A stretch of 64,000 nt of DNA from contig JACSVZ010000004.1 in the NCBI GenBank assembly GCA_014706295.1, forward strand, positions 2,980,138 through 3,044,137, read 5' to 3'. The notes under the pieces are model-generated. The model worked only from the letters and a program-made list of their open reading frames with translations, was not told the DNA's origin and made no database searches. This DNA is from Lycocorax pyrrhopterus obiensis. Taxonomy: Eukaryota > Chordata > Aves > Passeriformes > Paradisaeidae. Below are positions 9,836 through 30,430 of this stretch, piece after piece; the stretch's first letter is position 1, and every line of letters starts with the position of its first letter. A program made the position numbers and the translations under genes.

Positions 9836-12800
9836 GTGAGAGGGTTTGTACCTGCAGGTGTTGCTGCACCACCAGGAAGTCCCCGGAGGGGTGGGGACTT
9901 GTTTGTCAGGGCTGGCCCAGCAAGGGGTTTCCATCTCTCCCAGCCAGTGTGCCCACCCCTGCCCAGGCTAAGATGTGTGGTGAGGAAGGGCTTGGGCTCC
10001 AACACCCAAGCTGTTGCCTCCATTCCCGTGTTGCCAGTGCAGAGCTGAGAAGTTGCTCAGGACGGTGCTCTTTAAATAAGCCTCTCGCAGCGAAATGACT
10101 CGTGCAGCTTCCCAAGCCCTTGAGGTGCCTGTCCTCAAAAACAAGCCCTGATCAGAGCAGCTGCAGGACATCCCACAGATGGAACAGAGTTCCACTTCCA
10201 GCCTCAGCTCATGGCAGGTCCAGGGTTGGGCTTTTGTCTCCATATCCCGGCACAAAGGAGCCTTTTGTCCGGGTGCTGTGCTTCATTTCATGCATGTCTC
10301 TCTCTCCCTTTCCTTTTCCACTCCGTCCTTGAGCAGGTGAAGGCATCGGGCTGTTGGGACCCGGCGTCCAGCCCTCCCAGCCAGCACAGCTCTGCCGAGG
10401 AGAACATCCTTGCTGGCAGCCGCTACGATGCCCATGTTGGCCGTCGGAGACAAAGTCTGGGAGCTCAATCCCCGTGTCCTTCCACCCCAGAGCTCCTGCG
10501 GCCCCAAACCCCGCCCAGCCCCGAGAGCGCCCCGCGGAGCCGCTCCGTGCTCAGCCTCTCCGCGCTGTCCTCAGATGGAGACGGCCCCTCCGAGGAGCCG
10601 TCCGGAAGCCTGCCAGCCAGCACGGATGTCCCTTCTCCTGCGGCCACCACGGCCGCCCAGGACCTGTGCTGCCGATGGGGAGCAGAGGGCAGGGCCCTGC
10701 AGAGGCGGGAGCCCCTGGGCCCTCTGCTCGATTACCGCAGCGCCGTGGGGCGCATCCGGGAGATCTCCTCCTACCAAGCCGATTACTGGGCCTGTGCCAT
10801 TCCGGATTCACTGCCCCCGTCTCCGGACCGCAGCTCACCCCACTGGAACCCCAACAAGGAGTACGAGGACTTGCTGGATTATGCTTACCCCCTGAAGCCG
10901 AGGTACAAACTGGGAAGGATGCTGGAGCCTTTCTTCCATGACTCAGGAATAGGTCTGGACAGCTTTTCTACTTCTCCTGAGGGCACATCCAGGTCCACCA
11001 GCATCTACGGCCGAGCTGGGCAGGCTCGGGGAAGCAGAGAAAATGGACTTTGGGAGTTTGTGGCCTCTGCAGAGAGATTCTCCACGCCAAAGCCTGGAAA
11101 AAGAGCCTGCTCAGGAGCTGGCTCATACTACGAACCTTTACCTATTGCCAAAGCATCATTTGCAAGGAGTGCTTCCTCTCATCCTTCCAGGGATTTTGCT
11201 AAGGATGTAAGGGTGGAATCAGCTGGGCCAAGCTCACCTGGGCACCCTGCTGCCGATGGGAGAAGCTGGGCTACCAGAGGGAGCCCCTGCCCAAACTACA
11301 CAGGGCAGGCAAAAAGCACCAGTAGGTTTTTACCCACCACAGGAGTGTTCCCCCTGAGGAAGGAGTGGGAAGGTGATGAAGAATTTCTTTCCCTGCCTCC
11401 AAGACTACAGGAGCTGGAAAGGCTGGCTCAGTTTTTGTCCAATCTTTCCTTAACTATAAGGATGCCCAGGCATGAGCACCATAACCTTCCACATCACAGC
11501 ACCAGCAGGCAGCCCCTTTCATCCAGGTTGGCTCCTTTCGGAGAAGCAAGAGGCAGGGACGACAGAGGGAATATTGAGAGTTATGATGGGCTGTGGCAAC
11601 ATGGCAGCTCCCAAAAGCCCAGCTGGGAAAACACAGAATCATATGGCTGGATCCGTAGGGATCCTCTCCGGGGGCTTCATCTACCAACTGGTCTCAGGGA
11701 CACGCTGGATGGGATGTACCTAAATGAACCACGGGTCAAGGGGCATCCAAAGAAGAGCCAGCAGAGCGAGTCCCTTGTCCAGTGTGTTAAGGTAGGCTGA
11801 GACCAGAAATAAAGTTTGTTCTGGGAAGATCGCGCATAAAACGTGCCTGTCTTTATGGCACAATTAATTAAAGCTTCCCGTTCTGCATGATGTGTCCCGC
11901 CTGGCAGCTGCTGGTAATTTATGCAGGGGGGCTCACCAGAGCAGATAATTCCTTCTGATGGAGCAAGAGCCCATCTTGCTTTCCCTGGGGCTCAGTGTCA
12001 CAGGCCAGGCTGGGTGGAGATGTGGCACTCAGCTGGGTCCCCCAGCCCGCCCATCCTGCAGGCAGGAGCTGCAGCAGCTCTGAAGGGTTTCCTGATTATT
12101 TTGTGGATTATTAAATTTGTCCCAGCACTGTGCTCCCATCCTCCTCTCCATCTTCTTCCCACCCCAGTGCTGGGATGAATTTGGAAACGATGCTGGGCTG
12201 TTTGCACAGGAGTGTTATCATGCACATAGCTGCAAACTCATCCCCTCCTCTGCTATGGAAATGACTCTGTTGATTTAAAAGGGTCTTTTCTGTATTTGTC
12301 ATGCCAAATTGCAGTGCCAGGGAAAAGCACTGCTTTATGGGAAACTCCTGAGGAGCAGGAGCAGGTCTTGAGCCTGATTTTGGTGCCAGCAGAGGCTCTT
12401 GGGTTTCATGCAGCATCTTACAAAAATAATCCCTTTAAAAATAAATGAAAGCACTTAATTGAACGAGACAGTCCCTTGGGGAAAAGCAACTGCAAATTAA
12501 CTGCACGGCTCCAGTGAGGAGGAGGAGGGTGAGGATATCTCTTGGGCTGGGAGGTGGTGGAGGCCAGCCTCTTCCTCAGCCTGGGTGCTACCAGCCTCCA
12601 GCACCTCTCCGTGCAGACATTTCATGGTGACCCTCAATTCTTGCCACACAGTGAGTGCTGGAGCTGTTCAGGAGTTTAAGTTAATTTTTGCCTTTTTCCT
12701 GTTGACCCTTGGTTTCCCAAGCTTAGGGATGTTTGTGTGCCGGTGTTGGAGAGGAACAGGGAACAGGTGCTTTCCAAAACACCACTGGCTCACCTTTTCC

Positions 12801-14672
12801 TGTCCCTGCGCCACCTCTGTTGCAGAAATAGATCCATGACCCCATTTTTATGCTTTGTTGAGCAGATGTTTTGCTGCCAGCTGGAAGAGCTGATCCGTTG
12901 GCTGTACAACGTGGCGGATGTCACCGGCAGCTGGGTGCCACCCTCACCGGATGCCGAGAGCGTGTTGGCATCGCTGCACCGCTACCTGGTGGGTGTCACC
13001 CTTGCTCTGCTTCCTTCCCCCTCTCCTGTGCTGCAGGCAGCAAGCAGTGGGAAGCCAGGCATCACTGGAATGGTCCAGGGTGCACTGGGTTTGCAAAGCC
13101 CAATTTGGGAGCACCAGGAACCTGCTCCGAGGAAACTGCTCCCTGGGCAACCTGCCACAGGTGTGTCTCTTTCAAAAACCCTTCTAAGCAAGGCTTCTCT
13201 TCTCCTTGCCTTGCCAGGAGTTCAGGAAGGATGTGGCCGACCACCGGAGCCTGACTGAGAGCGTGCTGGAGAGGGGAGAAGCTCTCCTGGACTGCATGGC
13301 ATCAAATTCGCCAGGTGAGGAGGAGCACTTGTGTGGGGCTGCTCATGGACACAGGTGATGCTGGCCAAGGCATCTGCCCCCCAAAATCTCTGGCCCAGCC
13401 TGGCCGGCACCACAGCACACACAGAGTGGTTGCTCTGGTGATCTAGAAGGGATTTCTAAAGGGTGGGCTGTAGCTGCAGTCACCAAAGGGGCTTTAGCGG
13501 TCGAGTGCTGTATTATGGATGGGCTTTCTTGCACAGTTCCAAAGATTTTCTTTAAGACCCCCTATTTCTGCATCTTCGTGATGAACCTGGAGCCTCCTGG
13601 GTCAGTCCCCACCCCTGCAAATGCTGCATCACAATGGGGATGGGATGAACAGCACATTATTGATTTTTAACACTCGATTTCCTTCCAAAGTCTGCCTGGG
13701 CGAGCAGAACTCTGCTCTGACAGACACTGAATTATTGCATTCCTGTCACCTCCATTCAGACGCTTTTGCTTTCCAGCTCTGAAAGACACGCTGGGTCTGA
13801 TTGCCAAGCAGTCAGAAGAGCTCGAGAGCCACGCAGAGCACCTGTACGAGTCCATCCTGGCTGCTGTGCGGGGCAAGGACGCGGTGCAGGACGAGGGGGG
13901 TGCAGCACACGGCTGCTCCATGGGTAAGCAGGGGGCAAACCAGCCTTGCTGCAGTGGGCAAAGAGGGGAGGAAGCACAGGAACAGGAAAACTCGAATTAG
14001 CAAACACCAAACATCTCTTTGTGGGTCTATTGTTATTTCTTTGAATCTGTTTGGAAGCCTGAGAAGGCAGCAGGGAGACTCAAAATAGCTGCCCCATCAC
14101 GTTTAACCGTGTCAGGGAAAGAGCAGTGCGGGTGAGCCAGCTGATGAAACCCAAGAGTGGGAGGGGAGCGACGGCAGCTCTGCAGGGACCCGGCAGACAG
14201 GTCCCCGTCACTCAGGGCTGGGGGATGGCAGCAGTCCAGCAGAGTCACCTGCTCTCCCCAAATCCCTTGCACAGCACAGGGAAGATGAGGAAGGGGTAAT
14301 TTTTGGCTTTGTATTTTCTCAGAAACATTCTGGTTGCTATATAATGATGGGAAAGGCAAGCAAGTGAATTCAGGTATAAAATAGGGGCTAGAAAACTTGT
14401 TTGCTTATTTCTTGACCATCTCCCTTCAAAGAAAACTGGAGGCAAGTGTTTTAGGGGTGCCAGTCTCTTAGAAGAGCATAACAATGTCTTAAGTAGTGTT
14501 TGGTTTGTTGTGGTTTTTGAATTGCTTCCTCTACCCAGCTGTACCCTCTACACTGGTGAGATGGGGGAGTAGAGCATGGGGGGGGAGTCTTCGTCAGACT
14601 GCAGGCAGAGGACAGCACCAAACACCTCCTTTTATTTCAGGTGCTGCCTCTGTCAGACCTAGGCTGCGTTAG
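9452..14672 (+). CDS. CEP68: CEP68, centrosomal protein of 68 kDa (6 coding exons)
   Basis: CEP68 localises to the centrosome, takes part in centriole cohesion with rootletin and CEP250, and helps pericentrin hold CDK5RAP2 (CEP215) in the pericentriolar material. Coding exons are 9452-9835, 10337-11791, 12866-12988, 13218-13314, 13777-13923 and 14641-14672, all with GT/AG borders. The joined length is 2,238 nt: 745 codons plus stop, against 757 residues in human. Diagnostic blocks are the WACAIPDSLPPSPDR and WNPNKEYEDLLDY motifs (about residues 279-313), a DSGIGLDS motif (330-337), ESLVQCVK (606-613), the FCCQLEELI...WLYNVADVT block, and SLTESVLERGEALL in the C-terminal spectrin-like domain. 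The N-terminal third is low-complexity and poorly conserved. The start at 9452 is the first in-frame ATG after the acceptor at 9406; its -3 base is C and +4 is G. The gene is tail to tail with RAB1A. Confidence 0.93.
10337..11791 (+). CDS. CEP68: CEP68 large central exon (residues 129-613)
   Basis: This 1,455-nt exon is in phase 0 at both ends. The acceptor is ccttgagcag and the donor is gttaag|gtaggc. It carries the conserved IPDSLPPSPDR...NPNKEYEDLLDY block, then DSGIGLDS at residues 330-337. That motif fits the DSGxxS-type beta-TrCP degron through which, from published work on human CEP68, PLK1 phosphorylation triggers mitotic destruction. The exon ends in ESLVQCVK, matching the human junction. 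Reading past the donor meets a stop at once (11798-11800) and then AATAAA at 11808. Confidence 0.93.
11798..11830 (+). terminator. CEP68: Candidate intronic poly(A) site in CEP68
   Basis: If the donor at 11791/11792 is not used, translation adds two residues and stops at TGA 11798-11800. A perfect AATAAA follows at 11808-11813, and a T/G-rich stretch (gtttgttctg) follows that. Together these would be enough for a terminal exon that ends CEP68 after residue 613 and drops the C-terminal helical domain. This is inferred from motifs only. Confidence 0.45.
12866..12988 (+). CDS. CEP68: CEP68 coding exon 3 (residues 614-654)
   Basis: This 123-nt exon is in phase 0 at both ends, with acceptor gttgagcag and donor ctacctg|gtgggt. 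It opens the C-terminal spectrin-like helical domain with FCCQLEELIRWL and YNVADVTG, nearly identical to the human sequence. A bird-specific-looking WVPPSPDAES linker follows. Confidence 0.93.
13218..13314 (+). CDS. CEP68: CEP68 coding exon 4 (residues 655-687)
   Basis: This 97-nt exon leaves one base in the last codon. The acceptor is cttgccag and the donor ccag|gtgagg. It encodes EFRKDVADHRSLTESVLERG and on to NSP, colinear with the human QFKKDIDEHQSLTESVLQKG segment of the helical domain. Confidence 0.93.
13777..13923 (+). CDS. CEP68: CEP68 coding exon 5 (residues 687-736)
   Basis: This 147-nt exon enters and leaves in phase 1, between gctttccag and tgg|gtaagc. It encodes LIAKQSEELESHAEHLYESI, colinear with the human RIAKQSGELESHADRLYDSI helix. 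A less conserved, glycine-containing tail follows. Confidence 0.93.
14641..14672 (+). CDS. CEP68: CEP68 last coding exon (residues 736-745 and stop)
   Basis: The acceptor is a strong cttttatttcag. Phase is completed by GT, ten residues follow (GAASVRPRLR), and the stop is TAG at 14670-14672. The C-terminal residues do not resemble the human C terminus, so this exon is supported by splice signal and phase more than by similarity. Confidence 0.7.
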
Positions 14673-15030
14673 CCCATCTCAGGAGGGCTGAGAAGAATTG
14701 CAGCAAGCACCAAACCACCTCCATCACCTCTACAGAGATGCCAAAATCTGTGTCCAGTTGCCCACGGGGCTGATTTTGGCGTGGGTTTGTGCCAGGGCTT
14801 GAGAAAGGTGCCCTGTACAGCAGATGTGCGGCTGCTGGAATGTCCAGAGTTGTGTAAGGAATGTACAGCTGGCCTTTTCTGGTTTGTTTTTTAATACAGC
14901 TTTCCTTTTTTTATTGAAGTGGGCTGTTCTGTGTTAGCAAAACATCAGGAGCACAGTTTTTAACTGAGCAATCCATAGTGTGCCGTGAGCTCGCTAAGTA
15001 AAGCCGTGTGATTTTAATAGCCCTGTTCTC
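14673..15030 (+). other. CEP68: CEP68 3' untranslated region (end approximate)
   Basis: No canonical AATAAA follows the stop closely. The best candidate is AGTAAA at 14997-15002, with a T/G-rich stretch (tggtttgtttatg) some 30 bases on. An AATACA lies near 14,895. The 3' end is uncertain. Confidence 0.45.
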
Positions 15031-15904
15031 ATGGTTTGTTTATGCTCGTCAAAAATAGGTGCAAGAAGCCAAGAAATAGCAACTCCTTCTGGTTCTTGGG
15101 AGCAAACTGAGGGCCTGTTTATAATTACCACTCCCTGCTGAAGCAGGGCCTACTTAACTTTCAGTTTTGTTATTCATCAACACAAAAAGCCGTGATACTG
15201 AATCCCAGTAAAGCAACAAACAAGCGAGTACAGGCAGGGAGGAGCCAGGTTCTGTGCAACCTGCCGGTTCCTGCTGCTGGCAGGAGCTGTGTTAGTGCTG
15301 TGCTGGTTTCCCGGGTTGAAGAGTTGTGCCTTCCCCCCTTCCAGCTACTGCAGTTAAATCACTGCTCAGAACATTCATCAAGGGTTTCCAAACCCTTTCT
15401 CCAACAGAAAAAGGGCAGCTCTGAAACAGCGTAAGGTAAGTGGCCAAAAAGTTACAGAATGTTGCTACTTGGCTTTAATTAACCTTTAACCTGAATGGTG
15501 ATCATCGTGTTCTTGTGCAGAATACATCATTTCTCCCATTCCTGTGAACAGAACACAGAGAAGTTTCTGTTCTGCACAAGTAGAAGGTGAAAGCAAAGTT
15601 AAACTGAAGCAGTTACAGCAAATAATTAATTGGGGTTTGTGTGGGGGGGTTTGATATTCTCCCATCTTCTACATCCTCAGCTTGAAGGGCAACTTTTTTT
15701 GGCTTATTGTGTCACAAGTATTCAGTATTTCAGCTCACAGGTAAGAAACTACAGTGCCTTTTTCCAGGACTTTCAGGCCTGCTCTACCCTCCTCACACAG
15801 CTCAGCCTGACAACCCCAGGCTTCAGCATGGAACAGCACCAGCCCAGCGACCCATTTGTGACTGAGGAGGGGGAAACAAAGAACCACCAAACACCTGGTG
15901 TAGC
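15031..15904. other. Gap between the 3' ends of CEP68 and RAB1A
   Basis: The two genes converge here with well under 1 kb between the predicted 3' ends. I see no gene, RNA or repeat in the gap. If either transcript reads past its predicted end, the two mRNAs would overlap as antisense. Confidence 0.5.
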
Positions 15905-16155
15905 CCAACTGGTTTTGCAATGCTTTTATTACTGTATATATTAACATTGGTTTGGATAGTATGTAGCAGGCATCTCGACATTGAAGTTCATTTGTGCACT
16001 CTCTGCAGGGAAGATGTTTTACCCTCAACACACCTCCTTCTGCTTCACTTCCTGATCTCAGCAGCACTCACTGCTCCTCCTGCTCCCGAGGAGCAGCAGG
16101 TCACATTTATAATGAATTATACCAACAAGCACATCTCTACTAGAAAGCACATCAC

Positions 16156-16161
16156 TTTATT
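16156..16161 (-). terminator. RAB1A: RAB1A poly(A) signal (distal candidate)
   Basis: This is a perfect AATAAA on the minus strand in context cacaataaagtg, about 1.6 kb past the stop codon. Cleavage would fall near 16,135. A further AATAAA at 15930-15925 could extend the transcript. Confidence 0.5.
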
Positions 16162-17175
16162 GTGAAGGTCTCAAGTGGAAGAGTTCAACTTAACCATGAC
16201 AATACTTTATGTATTACAATTGCCTGTTGATTTATGCAACTATGTTGAAGAAAGCTGTTAGCCAAAGTCACCCCCCCCCCCAAAAAAAATCAGAGGATAT
16301 TTGCACCAGTTTTAGTTTATACCTCACAACATACCTAGGCTATATTTTTACTATCACAGGGTGTATTTACTACTAGGGGAATGTTACATGGTCTTTCAAA
16401 CATGAGACTATTTACAGAATAGGCTGAACATTTGAGTTTAGATAAAGCTGAACAATTTTACATGTATAGGAAGTGTTATAGGCTAGCTTTCCTGTGGCTT
16501 TTAGCTAGACATCAGGCACTAATGATTTGATTAGCTCTGTACAAAGAATCACACACCATCCAAAACCTCTTGGCTGCTGGTTAGTTCCAAATTGTTTGAG
16601 AAAGCGCCTACTTCGAGCAACAGTTTGGTGGGGGCCTTGCTATCCCCAAGTCACCCTCCTGGTGCCTCGCTGCAGAAGGGAAGAGAAGCTAAGCTCTTGC
16701 ACTAAGTCAGAAGATTCTGATTAAAAGAGGATGGAATTAACAGTATATAGAAAAGACATAATATACTGGTAGAAAGTTATACCTCCTCAAGGTTACGCTG
16801 AAATCGTTCATATTAGGGAAATACCGTTCTCTCCCCTGCTATGCAAAGCTGATGGGAATTCCCTACATCAAGTCCTTGAGAAATAAATTAAGTTCCGAGA
16901 CTAAGTTAGGGAACTGTTGTACATTCAGAGTGCATTATGCCTCATGAACCTCGGCTGGGTGTTTCTGGGACAGCACATGGGCCTTAAGCACCATGACAGC
17001 TCAGGCTTTGGGGCCATAGTCACTGGGCGAATTGCAGGGAGGGTCTGAGAGCCATGGCTGCACACACAGATATGTTGTTTTGTGCACAATGCAAGCCTGA
17101 TTTCCCCCTTAGCCATACAAATTAAGACAATATTTATCACCATACAGTTTGATATTACTTCCAATAAGTACAATA

Positions 17176-17181
17176 TTTATT
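17176..17181 (-). terminator. RAB1A: RAB1A poly(A) signal (proximal candidate)
   Basis: This is a perfect AATAAA on the minus strand about 580 bases past the stop codon. It would give a short 3' UTR isoform. Confidence 0.35.
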
Positions 17182-17759
17182 AAACATTTCTTCAGTTTTG
17201 TTACATATTGTGCAACAAATTACAATATTCTGCAGCCACAAATTATATGCAGAGTATGAAGAAACTATTAATCAGATAGTGTGATCTCTCCATTTATAAT
17301 TCTACAAGAAGGAACTAGCAAATCAGATCTTACATATATCTTACTAAATTTTATGCATGGAAAGTGACAGACACTGTTGTGCTGTTTGATACAAAATGGC
17401 TAAACTTCATCTTCAGAAGACTAAACCTGACATCTAAACATGCCAATAGAAACATCAAAACAAAAATACATCCTAACCAACCACAGGAAACAATCTGGTA
17501 TCAGGAAAAGCAACGAGGATTACACGTTTATAAACCAGCACACAAAGGTTTAAAACAGTTCTGAAAATGAAGTTAGCTGTCTTGAGTCAAGGGAATAAAA
17601 AAAGTCAGTATTGACCATTTACAATCTCTGACCTTTGTGGAGACGGTAAGAATCTGTTGTAGTGCAGCTACATACAGTACAATTCAGGCAATTTTTTTTT
17701 TTTCACTTGGGTTCAGATTGCAAATTCATTGTTGTGAGACAAAAGGGGGGAGGCAAGTT

Positions 17760-29271
<11,512 letters not shown>

Positions 29272-29628
29272 GTCCGTGGGGCCCGCGGCCCGAGGGACGG
29301 CGAGCGCGCTGTGAGGGGGCGGTGCGGCGGCACCTCCCGCCGCCGAGGCAGGCGCTCCGCGGTGCGCTGGTCCGAGGGAGCCGCGATCACCCGGCGCTCG
29401 GCTCGGCCCGTCCGCCCGCGCCCGCTCCGCGGCCTCCGCGCTGCGCCTCAGCCCAAAATGGCCGCCGGAGCCCGACCAGGAAACGGGGCGGCCGCTCGCC
29501 GAGCAGCGCTTACATGGCCGGGGGGCGGCCGAGGGGCGCGACGGGAAACCGAGTCCGCGCCGCCGCCACCGCCCGGCCGCGCCCCCTCCTGCGGACTCGC
29601 TCTCCCGGTGGCCACTGCGGCGGCACCG

Positions 29629-29638
29629 GCGCATGCGC
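29629..29638. promoter_or_regulatory. NRF1-type palindromic site
   Basis: The site gcgcatgcgc is a perfect palindrome and matches the core of the NRF1 consensus. It lies about 360 bases upstream of the RAB1A start codon, inside the CpG island. Confidence 0.55.
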
Positions 29639-29722
29639 GATAGCCGGCCTTTCTTCCCTCGGCCCCGTCGGCTCGCAGCGGCGGCCGGCGCCGCTGATTG
29701 GCCGGGAGGCGCCGGCCGGGGG

Positions 29723-29747
29723 TGACGTCTGCGGGCAGACGTGGCAG
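29723..29747. promoter_or_regulatory. CRE/UPRE-like inverted repeat upstream of RAB1A
   Basis: Positions 29725-29732 (acgtctgc) and 29735-29742 (gcagacgt) form a perfect inverted repeat with a 2-bp spacer. The left arm is part of tgacgt, the CREB/ATF half-site, and the right arm runs into gacgtggca, close to the ATF6/XBP1/CREB3L-type sites of secretory-pathway genes. The regulatory role is inferred. Confidence 0.45.
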
Positions 29748-29767
29748 CTCGGGCGAGTCAGCGCGCG

Positions 29768-29836
29768 GGCGGGGCGGGGGCGGGGCCTCGGCGCGCGAGG
29801 CGGGGCGGGGCGGGGCGGAGCGAGGCGGGGCGGGGC
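29768..29836. promoter_or_regulatory. GC-box cluster with quadruplex-forming potential
   Basis: Repeated ggggcggggc words appear on the plus strand, with many runs of four or more G separated by one to a few bases. These are Sp1/KLF-type boxes for the RAB1A promoter. The same pattern can fold into G-quadruplexes on the plus strand. Confidence 0.6.
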
Positions 29837-29839
29837 CGC

Positions 29840-30108
29840 ACCCGGGCTCCCTCCCGGGCTCCATCTCTCGGTCCGTTCCGGGCTCCATCGCTGCTTGCAT
29901 CCCGGGCTGCATGTCTCCGTCCATCCCGGGTTCCATCCCGGGCTCCATGTCTCGGTCCATCCCGGGCTCCATCGCTCCTTCCATCCCGGGCTCCACCCCG
30001 GGCTCCATGTCTCGGTCCATCCCGGGCTCCATGTCTCGGTCCGTCCCGGGCTCCATCCCGGGCTCCATGTCTCGGTCCATCCCGGGCTCCATCTCTGCCA
30101 AGAGCCCT
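29840..30108. repeat. G+C-rich minisatellite, nested 12/24/60-bp units
   Basis: The base unit is cccgggctccat (12 bp), often paired with a second 12-mer such as gtctcggtccat to make 24 bp. From about 29,925, blocks of 12+24+24 bp recur three times as a 60-bp higher-order unit with few differences. Each unit holds a CCCGGG, so the array is CpG-rich. Because all periods are multiples of three, long open frames of simple composition arise on both strands; I regard these as artefacts. It directly abuts the GC-box cluster of the RAB1A promoter. Confidence 0.9.
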
Positions 30109-30430
30109 CGCTGCATCCCGGTGCCGCCCGGGCAGGGCGTTATCTCTCCCGGTGGTTCCCTTTGCTCCGCGCCGAGCGGGCGGCAAGGCGAGCCCCAGCC
30201 CCGCCCGGGCTGTGACACCCGCGGCCCGGTCGGGCTGTTGGTGTCTCTCAGGGCCTGTGGCCGGGGCTGCGGGAGGGCCGGGGGAGCCAGCCCCAGAGGG
30301 GACAGGGTGCGGGACAAGGCTCCCGGGGAATGCGGCCAGGCCTGCGGTGCCGGGGGGGCGGGGAGGAAAGGGAGACCCCGCTCTGGCGCCTGTTCAGCCT
30401 CCCCTCCGTGCCGGTGAGGGGGAGCGATGG

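Larger units (their letters stand above)
15905..17759 (-). other. RAB1A: RAB1A 3' untranslated region (end approximate)
   Basis: Minus-strand AATAAA signals lie at 17181-17176, 16161-16156 and 15930-15925, allowing 3' UTRs of about 0.6, 1.6 and 1.85 kb. The sequence is A+T-rich with many ATTTA-like words. A C10 tract directly followed by A8 lies at about 16,271-16,288. Which signal dominates cannot be told from sequence. Confidence 0.55.

Noticed and set aside
11630..11690. CR1-like words (cacagaatcata...ggctgg...) inside the large CEP68 exon
   Set aside because: The match is short, the typical ggttggaagggacc block is absent, and the reading frame and human colinearity continue through it.
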